A DNA stretch of 62,001 bases from positions 1 to 62,001 of the forward strand of contig UQIQ01000003.1 of NCBI GenBank assembly GCA_900541185.1, in the 5' to 3' direction. The notes below the pieces were generated by a model. That model was not told where the DNA came from. It did not search any database and saw nothing but the letters and a program-made list of their open reading frames with translations. Positions 32,913-41,775 of the stretch are shown piece after piece (the stretch's first letter is position 1; every line of letters starts with the position of its first letter). Origin of the DNA: an uncultured Collinsella sp. (GTDB lineage Bacteria; Actinomycetota; Coriobacteriia; Coriobacteriales; Coriobacteriaceae). Made by a program: the position numbers and the translations under genes.

Positions 32913-33701
32913 CTAGTCCGTAGCACCGCTTGCGGTTCCATACGACGACGAAGACGCCTCGACCACATGGTGATATCGATCGATATAGATTGCACGGGCA
33001 CCCAGGCGTCGCACCAAATCCTGGTGATGCGTGCTCATCAAGACCGTCTTACCCGCCGCGACATAAGCCAGCAAGAAATTGACCACGATGTCGCATGAAT
33101 CCTCGTCGAGCCCATTGGTAGGCTCGTCGAGGACCAAGATATCCGGGTTCATCGACACCACCGCAGCCAGCGCAACACGCTTCTTTTGCCCGCCCGAGAG
33201 CTGATAGGGAGAGGCGTCGGCAAGGTCGGCAACCTGGAACAGCCCCATGGCATCGCGCACGCGGCGCTCGAGCTCGTCTGCCGGCAGACCCATCTGCGCG
33301 GGACCAAAAGCAACTTCCTCGCCCACCGTGGCGCAGAACAGCTGGGCATCGGCGTTTTGGAATACGAAGCCCACGCGCTGATGAAAACGCTGAGCGGCCG
33401 CGGAATCCTTTAGAAACGCCGCATCAATCACATGCCCGTCAAACAGGTATGCCCCTGTGTCCGCGAGTTCAAGGCCGTTAATAAGGCGCATAATCGTCGT
33501 CTTACCGCAGCCGTTGGGACCGAGCAGGGCAACGAGTTCACCACAATCGACCTGCAGCGACACACCATCGACAACCGTATGCCCCGCATAGGAAAACACC
33601 ACGTCGCGAAACTCGATGAGCGGCGTGGTCTCGGCGCCAGCAGAACCGCTCGCGCCCATCGCGCCATTTGTATCGTTTGCCAAAACGTCGCCCTTCCCCA
33701 T
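32913..33701 (-). CDS. energy-coupling ATPase of the Ni/Co ECF transporter
   Basis: This 262-aa ABC ATPase has Walker A LLGPNGCGKTT, Q-loop VFQNADAQLFCATV (the AQLF of the CbiO/EcfA family), signature YQLSGGQKKRVALA, Walker B ILVLDEPTNGLD and the H-loop STHHQD. It energises the adjacent M and Q subunits at the inner membrane. The ATG at 33701 has GGGG seven bases upstream; an ATG at 33707 has no usable spacing. It starts 29 bases after the Q-subunit stop. Nik versus Cbi naming rests on the upstream operator. Confidence 0.92.
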   Translation of the reverse strand: MGKGDVLANDTNGAMGASGSAGAETTPLIEFRDVVFSYAGHTVVDGVSLQVDCGELVALLGPNGCGKTTIMRLINGLELADTGAYLFDGHVIDAAFLKDSAAAQRFHQRVGFVFQNADAQLFCATVGEEVAFGPAQMGLPADELERRVRDAMGLFQVADLADASPYQLSGGQKKRVALAAVVSMNPDILVLDEPTNGLDEDSCDIVVNFLLAYVAAGKTVLMSTHHQDLVRRLGARAIYIDRYHHVVEASSSSYGTASGATD

Positions 33702-33729
33702 TTGCATCCCCAGCCGGAACCAGCAGCGC

Positions 33730-34572
33730 CTACAGCACGGCGCACAACACTGCCAGCAGCGCCACGCCGGCCGCATAGACCGCATCGCGCCAGCCAAGCC
33801 CGGCGCGCGCGGGCGCCGGATACACACCGGCAAACCCACGGCAGAGCATGGCCTCGTCCATCGCATGGCTGCATTCCATCGCCTTGATAAACGTCATGCC
33901 CATGATACCCGCGACCGAGTCGGTGCGCGAAAACCCCTCAGGCGCGCGACCCACACTGCGCAGCATGACCGATTCGGTCAGATCGTGCGCCGTTCGGCCC
34001 AGCACCTCGATGTGCTTGAGCGCCATATCAAACGTAAAGATGACCTCGTCGGGCAGATGTAGCGTCTTGAGCGCCGCCGACATGCGGCTCCATGTGAGGG
34101 TCCACGAAACGCCCAGCACGAGCGTCACGTTAATGAACGTCTTGAGCGCAATCTTGAGCATGGCGCCCGCGGCAGAAGCGTCCAGCAGCAAGGCGGGCAG
34201 CGCCAGAACCACCGCGAGCCCCGCAGCGCCAAGCGCCGGCACAAAGGTTGCCCGCAGCCCGCGTACGGGGCGCACGGCAACGAGCACCAGCGCGATAGCC
34301 GCCATCAACATGAGGTACAGCGGGCTCTGCGTCAGACACACGCACAGGACGCAAACGAACATCCCCACCAGGCGCACCGGAGCCGAAACGCAAGAAAGGG
34401 CGCGGTCGACCATCGACCCGCCCTCGTGCGCGCCTCCACCCAGACGAACCCGCTCAAGCAGGCTCGCCAGGTGCAGGACATTCTTTTGCATCACACGATG
34501 TCGAGCCCTCGCGGGCTCGTAACGCTGCTCGACCGCAAGCCAGCTAGGCAGCTCGGCTATTGCCATGAGCAC
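33730..34572 (-). CDS. Ni/Co ECF transporter T component (CbiQ/NikQ)
   Basis: The 280-aa membrane protein has 5-6 hydrophobic helices and the coupling helices seen in CbiQ/EcfT. The second Ala-Arg-Gly-type motif is present as AMLCRGF. It links the ATPase to the substrate-binding M protein. It overlaps the M gene by 29 nt. The cytoplasmic head of about 50 residues is longer than usual, so an internal start (for example Met28) is possible. Confidence 0.9.
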   Translation of the reverse strand: MLMAIAELPSWLAVEQRYEPARARHRVMQKNVLHLASLLERVRLGGGAHEGGSMVDRALSCVSAPVRLVGMFVCVLCVCLTQSPLYLMLMAAIALVLVAVRPVRGLRATFVPALGAAGLAVVLALPALLLDASAAGAMLKIALKTFINVTLVLGVSWTLTWSRMSAALKTLHLPDEVIFTFDMALKHIEVLGRTAHDLTESVMLRSVGRAPEGFSRTDSVAGIMGMTFIKAMECSHAMDEAMLCRGFAGVYPAPARAGLGWRDAVYAAGVALLAVLCAVL

Positions 34573-35629
34573 CGCTTTCCTTGACCGTCAGCGAGACCAG
34601 GCGGAATGCAATGGTAAGCACCGCCACGCCAATCACGCCCGAAAGAATATACATCGCGGCCTGGCCGGCAAAGCCAAGGCCCTGCTCCTCGGAATAGGCC
34701 TGCAGATAATCGCCCGTGGGCAGGGCATCGGCAAAGGTCGGGGTATCGAGGCCGACCGAAGCCTGCAGGCTGTCGTCGCCAGCCTCCTGAACGGCGGTCG
34801 CGGCGCCCTCGGCGTCCCACTCGCCCCATGCGTCACCGGTGGCCAGCAGGCCCAGCGGCGTGGCCACGACAAGCACAGCGACCAGGATGAGCGTGGGGAC
34901 CAGCGAGGTCTTCTTGGCGGTTGCGCCCTCGGACTCCAGCAGGCCGTCGGAAGCCTCGGGCCCGACGATAACGCTCGGCGCCGTCTTCTTAATGAAACCG
35001 TAGATTGCGGCCGTCGCCACGCCCTCGACGACACCGGCGACCAGCATATGCGGGATCAACATGGCCGGAATAGCCACAGACAACGGGAAGGGGCAGTACA
35101 GCGGCGCGCCCGAAGCGTTGGTAAAGAGCATCGGCTGAATGCCAAACTCGATGGCAGCGCACAGGGCAGCCACGCACAAGCCGATCCAGCCGCTCACGAT
35201 GGCAGAAACCGAAGTGCCCCAGCTCTTGTCGTGCAAACGGCTGTTAAGCGCGCGGAACACGATGGCTGCGGCAAACGGCAACACGAAGGCCATGTTAAAG
35301 CAGTTAGCGCCAAAGGACAGGATGCCGCCGTCGCCAAACAGCAGCGCTTGCAGCGCCAGCGCGACCGAAACCGCGATAGCCGCGGCCTCGGGGCCCAGCA
35401 GCAGCGCGATGAGTGCGCCACCAACGGCGTGGCCAGTGGTGCCGCCGGGCAGCGGCACGTTGAACATCATAAGCAAGAAGGAAAATGCGGCGCAGATGCC
35501 CAGGAAAGCCATGTGCTCGCGATCGAGCGTGGCGCGCACCTTCTTGATACAGTGAGCCCAGACGGGCACCATCGCCACCGCCATGACGGCATCGGTCTGC
35601 GGGGACAGATAATTATCTGGAATGTGCAT
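34544..35629 (-). CDS. Ni/Co ECF transporter substrate-binding MN fusion (CbiM/NikM)
   Basis: The 361-aa product begins MHIPDNYLSP. The N-terminal Met-His2 provides metal ligands in NikM/CbiM after retention of the start Met. About seven TM helices follow, with the core GGTTGHAVGGALIALLLGPEAAA. From about residue 245 there is a TM, a periplasmic loop and a final TM (FAGQAAMYILSGVIGVAVLTIAF), matching a fused N subunit (NikMN). It is the first gene of the transporter operon, with a palindromic operator 58 bases upstream. Confidence 0.93.
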   Translation of the reverse strand: MHIPDNYLSPQTDAVMAVAMVPVWAHCIKKVRATLDREHMAFLGICAAFSFLLMMFNVPLPGGTTGHAVGGALIALLLGPEAAAIAVSVALALQALLFGDGGILSFGANCFNMAFVLPFAAAIVFRALNSRLHDKSWGTSVSAIVSGWIGLCVAALCAAIEFGIQPMLFTNASGAPLYCPFPLSVAIPAMLIPHMLVAGVVEGVATAAIYGFIKKTAPSVIVGPEASDGLLESEGATAKKTSLVPTLILVAVLVVATPLGLLATGDAWGEWDAEGAATAVQEAGDDSLQASVGLDTPTFADALPTGDYLQAYSEEQGLGFAGQAAMYILSGVIGVAVLTIAFRLVSLTVKESGAHGNSRAA

Positions 35630-35686
35630 GTACGCCTCCCGGTTATCGGCGCACGGAATTGCAACGCCGCTTGAATCACCTTTCCA

Positions 35687-35714
35687 GTGTTACGTAATGT
35701 CAGATTCGTAACAC
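35687..35714. promoter_or_regulatory. NikR-like palindrome upstream of the metal transporter
   Basis: GTGTTACG and CGTAACAC form a perfect 8-bp inverted repeat with a 12-base spacer, equivalent to GTGTTAC-N14-GTAACAC. This spacing and sequence match the NikR operator type described by comparative genomics in several lineages. It lies 58 bases before nikM on the promoter side. No nikR gene is in the window. Confidence 0.7.
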
Positions 35715-35731
35715 GCCGCGGGCTATCATAG

Positions 35732-35767
35732 CAAAACGGCGCACTGCCGACAAAGCAGCACGCCGTT
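35732..35767 (-). terminator. terminator after pheT
   Basis: On the minus strand AACGGCGTGCTGC and GGCAGTGCGCCGTT form a 13-bp stem with two wobble pairs, followed by TTTTGC. It separates pheST from the metal transporter. Confidence 0.75.
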
Positions 35768-35875
35768 ATGTAATGCGCGTGTCATATATGCAGGTTCAAC
35801 GGTGCCTTATACCGAAAACAGCAGTCACGTAGGACTCGGCAGCAGCCACCGCTGACCCATACTCCAGCGCAGAAC

Positions 35876-38329
35876 CTAGCCGCGGACCTCGCCGTTTACG
35901 CCCTTGCACACCTTGGTGACGATCTTCTGGTGCGCTTTTTCGACCTCTTCGCTGGTGAGCGTATGGTCGTCGGAGCGATACGTAAGCGCAAAGGCCATGG
36001 ACTTCTTGCCCGCACCGATACGGATGGGATCGCGGTAGACATCGAACAGGCGCACGCCCTCGAGCAGCTTGCCGCCGGCACTCGTAATACGACGCTCAAG
36101 ATCCTCGCAGGTCACAGTGTTGTCGACTACGATAGCAAGGTCGTGCTCAACGGCCGGGTACTGCGAGAACTCACGGTAGTTCTCCTGGTTGCGGGCGCCC
36201 TTGATCAGCTTGTCCAGGTCGAGCTCAAAGGCAACGACGACCTCATCAATGCCCATAGTCTCGCGCGCCTCGGGGTGGATCTCGCCAACCCAGCCCAGCA
36301 CGGTACCGCCCGAGAGTACCTCGGCAGCACGACCCGGTTGCAGGAAGGCATAGCTCTCGCCCTCGACGGGACGGAAGCGAACCTTCTCGATGCGCAGCTG
36401 GGCAAGCAGCTCCTCAACGATGCCCTTGCCAAAGAAGAAACGCAGCTTGCGGTACTTCATGGTCCAAGACTGCTCGCTCCACTGGCCCGAGAGCACGCCC
36501 GCCACGGACTTGGTCTCCTTGGGCAGGCTGGCGTTCTCGCGACCGTGGAACAAGCTGCCGACCTCGTACAGATGCACGTTGGGCGTGCCGTGGGCCTCGT
36601 TGTAGGCCACAGACTGCAACAGGCCTGGCAACAGCGAGCGGCGCATCTCGGTCTGCTCGGCTACCAGCGGGTTCATGAGCACCACGGGGCAACCGCGACC
36701 CTCGGTGGACATACCGATCTTCTCCAGGTCGCCCGGGGCGGCAAAGCCAAAAGTCGTGGTCTCGTTGAGGCCGCAGGCGCGCAGGATCTCGCCGACCTTA
36801 CGAGTGAGCTTCTGCTCGCGGGTCAGACCGCCGATGTGGTTCTTGGCAGCCGGAATGGTCGCCGTCACGCGGCCCATGCCCCATAGGCGCAAGACCTCCT
36901 CGATCAGGTCGATCTCACGCGGCAGGTCGGGACGGAAGCTCGGCGGCGTGACCATAAAGTCCTCGCCGTCGCGCTCGACGGTGCAGCCCAGGCGGGTGAG
37001 CGAGCGCTCGATAAAGTCGGGCTCGATGTCGGCACCGCAGATGGCGTGCACGCGGGCCAAGCGCAGCTTGATGCTGTCGATGGTCTTGGGCGCGGGGAAC
37101 ACGTCCACATAGCCGGGGGCGACCTCGCCGCCGGCGATCTCCTCGATCAGCGCGCAGGTAACGTTGGCGACATCCACGCAGCCGGTCTCGTCGACCTGGC
37201 GCTCAAAGCGAATGGAGGCGTCGGAGATCAGCGACAGATCGCGGCTGGTGTGCGAGGTGCGACCGGCGTTGAAGCAGGCGCTCTCGACCATCACGTCGAC
37301 GGTGTCGTCCTCGATCTCGGAATCCATGCCGCCCATGACACCGGCCAGCGCCACGGGACGCTCGCCGTCGGTGATGAGGCCCATGCCGGCGTCGAGCACG
37401 CGCTCCTCGCCGTCGAGCGTCGTGAACTTCTCGTCCTGCTGGGCGGCACGAACCACCACACGACGGTGGCCATCGCGCTCGGCAAAGGTGTCCAGGTCAA
37501 AGGCGTGCAGCGGCTGACCGGTGAGCATCATCATGTAGTTGGTGATGTCGACGATGTTGTTGTGCGGGCGCACGCCCAGGGCGTTGAGGCGCTTGACCAT
37601 CCAGTCTGGCGACGGGCCGACCTTGACGTTGCGCACGATGCGGGCAACGTAGCGGTCGCACAGGCCCTCGTCGGCGATCTCGACCGAAAGCTCGTCGTCG
37701 GTCGCGCGGCCGGTCTCGACCTTGATAGCGGGCAGCTCAACGTGGAAATCGCGGTCGAAGATGGCGCCGGTCTCGCGGGCCATGCCGATCATGGACAGGC
37801 AGTCGGGGCGGTTGGGCGTGATCTCGCAGTCGAGCACGGTGTCGCTCGAGCCCACGTACTCGGCAAACGGCATGCCGCAGGGCGTATCCTCGGGCAGGAT
37901 CATAATGCCGGAGTGGTCGCCACCCAGGCCAAGCTCGCGCGCGGAGCAGTTCATGCCCATGGACACGACGCCGCGAAGCTTGCTCTTCTTGATCTTGACG
38001 TCGCCGGGAAGCACGGCGCCGATCATGGCCGTGACGATGTGGTCGCCGGCCTCGAAGTTCTGCGCGCCGCAGACGATCTGCAGCGGAGCGGGGTTGCCGT
38101 CGGCGTCGAGGTTCTTGTCACCCACGTCGACCGAGCACACATACATGTGGTCGCTATCGGGGTGCGGGGTCTTGGTGAGCACCTTGGCGGTCACCACGTG
38201 GTCGAAGGACTCGCCCACGGTGTCGATCGCCTCGACCTCGGTGCCGGTACGGATATATTCGTCCGAAAGGGTCTTGGGATCCTCCGGAATATCGATCATG
38301 GTCTTGAGCCAGTCGTAAGAAACACGCAT
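35876..38329 (-). CDS. pheT: phenylalanyl-tRNA synthetase beta subunit
   Basis: The 817-aa PheRS beta subunit has the N-terminal MRVSYDWLK head, the EMAP-like tRNA-binding domain (about 40-150, VVTAKVLTKTPHPDSDHMYVCSVDVG), B3/B4 editing domains (ITNYMMMLTGQPLHAFDLDT), the B5 and catalytic-like core (GFAAPGDLEKIG, LMNPLVAEQTEMRRSLLPGLL) and the C-terminal anticodon-binding ferredoxin-like domain (REFSQYPAVEHDLAIVVD). It forms the heterotetramer with PheS. It follows pheS with an unusual structured 184-nt gap. Confidence 0.97.
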   Translation of the reverse strand: MRVSYDWLKTMIDIPEDPKTLSDEYIRTGTEVEAIDTVGESFDHVVTAKVLTKTPHPDSDHMYVCSVDVGDKNLDADGNPAPLQIVCGAQNFEAGDHIVTAMIGAVLPGDVKIKKSKLRGVVSMGMNCSARELGLGGDHSGIMILPEDTPCGMPFAEYVGSSDTVLDCEITPNRPDCLSMIGMARETGAIFDRDFHVELPAIKVETGRATDDELSVEIADEGLCDRYVARIVRNVKVGPSPDWMVKRLNALGVRPHNNIVDITNYMMMLTGQPLHAFDLDTFAERDGHRRVVVRAAQQDEKFTTLDGEERVLDAGMGLITDGERPVALAGVMGGMDSEIEDDTVDVMVESACFNAGRTSHTSRDLSLISDASIRFERQVDETGCVDVANVTCALIEEIAGGEVAPGYVDVFPAPKTIDSIKLRLARVHAICGADIEPDFIERSLTRLGCTVERDGEDFMVTPPSFRPDLPREIDLIEEVLRLWGMGRVTATIPAAKNHIGGLTREQKLTRKVGEILRACGLNETTTFGFAAPGDLEKIGMSTEGRGCPVVLMNPLVAEQTEMRRSLLPGLLQSVAYNEAHGTPNVHLYEVGSLFHGRENASLPKETKSVAGVLSGQWSEQSWTMKYRKLRFFFGKGIVEELLAQLRIEKVRFRPVEGESYAFLQPGRAAEVLSGGTVLGWVGEIHPEARETMGIDEVVVAFELDLDKLIKGARNQENYREFSQYPAVEHDLAIVVDNTVTCEDLERRITSAGGKLLEGVRLFDVYRDPIRIGAGKKSMAFALTYRSDDHTLTSEEVEKAHQKIVTKVCKGVNGEVRG

Positions 38330-38513
38330 CTAGCTCTCCTTTCATACTGAAAGCCTGCGAAGAGATGCAGGTGGAAACTTCAACTTTGTGAACACTCCTT
38401 ACAAAGCGAGGGTTGTCCAAGTGCGGCAGATCGGCCCGAAAGAGGAGCGCCGCGTACTTTGGTACGCAAGCGACGAATGAGCGCCGAGGTGCCGTGCTTG
38501 GGCAAGCCGCAGC
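38330..38513 (-). other. structured pheS-pheT intergenic spacer
   Basis: The spacer between co-directional pheS and pheT is long for a tRNA synthetase operon. It holds a stem of ccaagtgcggca (38417-38428) with tgccgtgcttgg (38490-38501), including wobble pairs, and an inner perfect hairpin gcgtac/gtacgc (38452-38467). No coding frame is convincing. It may be an RNA element, a processing site or a dispersed repeat. Confidence 0.55.
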
Positions 38514-39590
38514 CTAGAACTGATTCAAGAAGCGCATATCACCCGTCATGAGAGTTCTGAGGTCCGGCAGGTCGTAGCGCAGGGCCGCGACGCGCTCGGC
38601 GCCAATACCAAAGGCGAAGCCGGTGTACTTCTCGGGGTCGATGCCGCAGTTGATAAGGACGTTGGGGTCGACCATGCCGCAGCCCAGGATCTCGATCCAG
38701 CCGCTGTGCTTGCAGAAGTTGCAGCCCTTGCCGCCGCACACGTGGCAGCTCACGTCCACCTCGCAGGAAGGCTCGGTGAAGGGGAAGAAGTGCGGGCGAT
38801 AGCGCGTCTTGCGATCCTCACCAAACATGCACTTAACAAAGTAGTCGAGCGTGCCCTTAAGATCGCCAAAGGTGATACCCTCGTCGACGACCAGGCCCTC
38901 GATCTGGTTGAACTGCGGCAGGTGGCAGGCGTCGGCCGTGTCGGGACGGTAGACGGTGCCCGGGCAGATCATGTAGATGGGCGGCTTCTGCGACTCCATG
39001 GTGTGGATCTGCACGCCCGAGGTCTGGGTGCGCAGCAGCACGTCGGACTCGCCGTGAGCGTGAGCCTCGGGATGCGCGACGCTGCCGGGGTTGTTGTCGA
39101 CCACATAGAACGTGTCGCGAGCCGAGCGGCTCGGGTGATCCATGGGCGCGTTGAGTGCGGTGAAGTTGTAGTAGGAGGTATCGACCATGGGGCCGGACTC
39201 GACGGTGTAGCCGATGCCGCAGAAGATGTCCTCGGCCTCCTCGATGATCTGCTTGATCAGGTGCTGGTGACCGATCTGCGGACGGATCCCCGGCAGCGTG
39301 ATGTCGACGGCCTCGTGCTCGAGTGCGTGCTTGAGGGCGGCGGCCTTCATCTCGGTGGTGCGCTCGTCGAGCATGCCCTCGATCAGATGGCGCATCTCGT
39401 TGGCGCGTTTGCCCATCATGGGACGATCCTCGGGGGCGAGCTTGCCCATCATGCGCATCAGGCCGGTGATACGGCCCTTGCGACCGAGCAGCTCAACGCG
39501 CGCAGCCTCGAGCTTGGCGGCGTCGTCGGCGCTAGTGACGAGCTCCTTGGCCTCTTCCTCGAGTTTGACCAGATCATCAATCAGACTCAT
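38514..39590 (-). CDS. pheS: phenylalanyl-tRNA synthetase alpha subunit
   Basis: The 358-aa alpha subunit begins MSLIDDLVKLEEEAKELV (the coiled-coil that binds tRNA). It has class II motif 1 to 3 features: ALNAPMDHPSRSARDTFYV, DATHL-equivalent DACHLPQFNQIEGLVVDEG, the phenylalanine-pocket FFPFTEPSCEVDV and GCGMVDPNVLINCGIDPEKYTGFAFGIGAERVA. The ATG at 39590 has AAAGGGAAG upstream; an in-frame ATG at 39701 would run through the T-box. It is controlled by the T-box leader just upstream. Confidence 0.97.
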   Translation of the reverse strand: MSLIDDLVKLEEEAKELVTSADDAAKLEAARVELLGRKGRITGLMRMMGKLAPEDRPMMGKRANEMRHLIEGMLDERTTEMKAAALKHALEHEAVDITLPGIRPQIGHQHLIKQIIEEAEDIFCGIGYTVESGPMVDTSYYNFTALNAPMDHPSRSARDTFYVVDNNPGSVAHPEAHAHGESDVLLRTQTSGVQIHTMESQKPPIYMICPGTVYRPDTADACHLPQFNQIEGLVVDEGITFGDLKGTLDYFVKCMFGEDRKTRYRPHFFPFTEPSCEVDVSCHVCGGKGCNFCKHSGWIEILGCGMVDPNVLINCGIDPEKYTGFAFGIGAERVAALRYDLPDLRTLMTGDMRFLNQF

Positions 39591-39675
39591 GTCTTCCCTT
39601 TCGTCTCTCGCGCATCCGCGCTCCGGGACGGCTGACGCCGCCCGATGCTGCAGATGCGCGGCCCGGTTCGGTAAC

Positions 39676-39950
39676 AAAAAACCGTCCTCGGGCATGTGCA
39701 TTGCCCAAGGACGGTTGAATTCCGCGGTACCACCTTGTTTGACCCGGCGGATGTCTGGCCCGCCGTGCCCACTCTGCGCCCCTTGTCGCGAGGCTCACGG
39801 CTTCCCTACTGGGGCTTCACCGCCGTCGGCCGCGCGCCCGTTGAGGTTGCTGCTCGGGAGTGAACGCTTGGCCCTTGCCACCGCAGGAAGGCTTGCAGCC
39901 CATGACCTTCCCTCTCTTGCCGGCGACGCGGCGGGCAAAAACCCTCTCCG
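39676..39950 (-). promoter_or_regulatory. T-box riboswitch upstream of pheST
   Basis: On the minus strand the invariant T-box AGGTGGTACCGCGGA lies at 39721-39735, followed by a strong terminator (ACCGTCCTTGGGCA with TGCCCGAGGACGGT, 39681-39715) and a T run. Uncharged tRNA-Phe would pair with the T-box and favour the antiterminator. A UUC triplet followed by A (39862-39864) is a candidate specifier codon. The upper limit of stem I is approximate. Confidence 0.92.
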
Positions 39951-40094
39951 TCAACGCATTGGGCTATAGGATAACACATTTCGCGAGCGCATCGCCGCGT
40001 TCCGTTTTGTTCGCGCTGGGTACAAGGCAGGTAGCTGTGCAAATTGGCCGCGCACCCGCCTGCGGCGCTCGGCCTGCGAGATTAAGGATACGGT

Positions 40095-41678
40095 ATGGGA
40101 AAGAAACTCGATAAGAAGGCCCAGGCCGCCGTGGCAAAGGCTGCCAAGGGCGTCAAGGCTGCTAAAGTCGACAAGGCCGTCAAAAAGTTCCGCAAACTCG
40201 AGGGCAAGCTGTGGACTCGCGAGTACCTGCTCAAGATTGCCGAGTTCGATGGAGCGACGATTGCTCCTGCCAACGGTGCTGCCGCCCGTGCCGACGCCAT
40301 GGGCACGCTTGCCGGCGAGCATCACAAGCTACTGACCAGCGAGAAGTCCGTTGAGCTCGTACGCTCGTTAGCGCGCGAGACGGTTGCAGGCGGACACGTA
40401 GACGACCCGCAGCTGCTCGACGAGATCCGCGTGCTCGGCCGCGACCAGCGCGAGGCAAGCGTTATTCCTACCGAGGAGGCCGAGGCCTGGACCAGGCTCA
40501 CCTGCGAGGCCGACGCCGTGTGGCACAAGGCCAAGACGGCCAACGACTGGGCGAGTTTTGAGCCCTATGTGGATAGAATCGTCGCCCAACTTAAGCATCA
40601 GGCCGAACTCATGGACCCCAAGCGCGACCCATACGACGTTTGGCTCGACCAGTACGAGCGCGGCCTTTCCGCCAAGAGCTTCGATGCGTTTTGCGATGAG
40701 GTCAAGGCGACGGTCGTGCCGCTCGTGCACGCCATCGGCGAGCGCGGCCAGCAGCCCGCTGCCGACTTTTTGCACGCCCGCGTGCCCGAGGCCGCCCAGC
40801 GCGCCATGAGCTTCGACCTTATGAAGCTCGTCGGCCTGAACCTGAACGACACCACGCTTGCCTTTACCGAACACCCGTTTAGCGAGGGCTTTGCCGTGGG
40901 TGACGCGCGCATCGCGACACACATCTACGAGAACGATTGCATCTCCAACGTCTACAGCATCATCCACGAGGCGGGACATGCCATGTACGAGCTGGGCGTC
41001 AATCCCGCCTATGCGCGCACCTGTCTTGAGGGCGGCACCTCCATGGGCATCCACGAGAGCCAGAGCCGCTTTTTCGAGAACACCGTGGGTCGCAGCCGCG
41101 CCTTTATGGGACCGCTGCTCGAGGTGCTGCGCCGCCACGCGCCCGAGGTCTACAGCGACGTCGACGAGGACACGCTCTACCGCGCCGTGAACATCGCGCA
41201 GCCGTCGTTGATCCGCACCGAAGCCGACGAGCTCACCTATCCGCTGCACGTTATGGTGCGCTACGAGATCGAGCGCATGCTGTTTGCCGGCGAGGCCACA
41301 GCCAAGGATATCCCCGCGCTTTGGAATCGCTTTATGAACGAGTACCTGGGCATCCCCGTTCCCGACGACACGCGTGGTTGCCTGCAGGATACGCACTGGA
41401 GCGGCGGCTCGTTTGGCTACTTCCCCACCTATGCGCTGGGCAGCGCCTACGACGCCATGTTCGTGCCGGCCATGTGCCGCGACGGCGTCGACCTTACCGG
41501 CGCCTGCGCGAGCGGCGACCTTGCGCCCGTTCGCGCCTGGCTGGGCGAGCGCATTTGGCAGTGGGGACGCGCCAAGGACGCGCCGGAGCTCATCAAGGGC
41601 GCCTGCGGCATGGCGTTCGATGCCCGCTACTACTGCAGCTACCTGCAGGACAAGTTCACCACGCTCTACGAGCTGTAA
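40095..41678 (+). CDS. M32 family metallocarboxypeptidase
   Basis: The 527-aa carboxypeptidase Taq-type enzyme has HEAGH at 291-295, the downstream zinc ligand region MGIHESQSRFFENTVGRS, the family signature IRTEADELTYPLHVMVRYEIE and DTHWSGGSFGYFPTYALGSAYDAM. The enzyme removes C-terminal residues from peptides in the cytoplasm. An unusual lysine/alanine-rich N-terminal 30 residues (AQAAVAKAAKGVKAAKVDKAVKKF) precede the conserved part. TAAGGAT precedes the ATG. Confidence 0.95.
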   Translation: MGKKLDKKAQAAVAKAAKGVKAAKVDKAVKKFRKLEGKLWTREYLLKIAEFDGATIAPANGAAARADAMGTLAGEHHKLLTSEKSVELVRSLARETVAGGHVDDPQLLDEIRVLGRDQREASVIPTEEAEAWTRLTCEADAVWHKAKTANDWASFEPYVDRIVAQLKHQAELMDPKRDPYDVWLDQYERGLSAKSFDAFCDEVKATVVPLVHAIGERGQQPAADFLHARVPEAAQRAMSFDLMKLVGLNLNDTTLAFTEHPFSEGFAVGDARIATHIYENDCISNVYSIIHEAGHAMYELGVNPAYARTCLEGGTSMGIHESQSRFFENTVGRSRAFMGPLLEVLRRHAPEVYSDVDEDTLYRAVNIAQPSLIRTEADELTYPLHVMVRYEIERMLFAGEATAKDIPALWNRFMNEYLGIPVPDDTRGCLQDTHWSGGSFGYFPTYALGSAYDAMFVPAMCRDGVDLTGACASGDLAPVRAWLGERIWQWGRAKDAPELIKGACGMAFDARYYCSYLQDKFTTLYEL

Positions 41679-41700
41679 GGCATAACCGACACGCCAACGC

Positions 41701-41740
41701 AAAGGGGACGCCGCGGAACCAATCCGCGGCGCCCCCTTTC
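41701..41740. terminator. bidirectional terminator between M32 peptidase and glmM
   Basis: aaaggggacgccgcgga pairs with tccgcggcgccccctttc over about 16 bp around ACCAA, with a T-rich 3' side on the plus strand and a possible use on the minus strand for glmM. Confidence 0.8.
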
Positions 41741-41775
41741 CACCTAGTCGTTTAAGAACGTCCCCAATGACTACC

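Noticed and set aside
35640..35870. Cobalamin riboswitch before the metal transporter
   Set aside because: No B12-box (GCCACTG-like) is seen in the short gap, which instead has a palindromic operator and a terminator.
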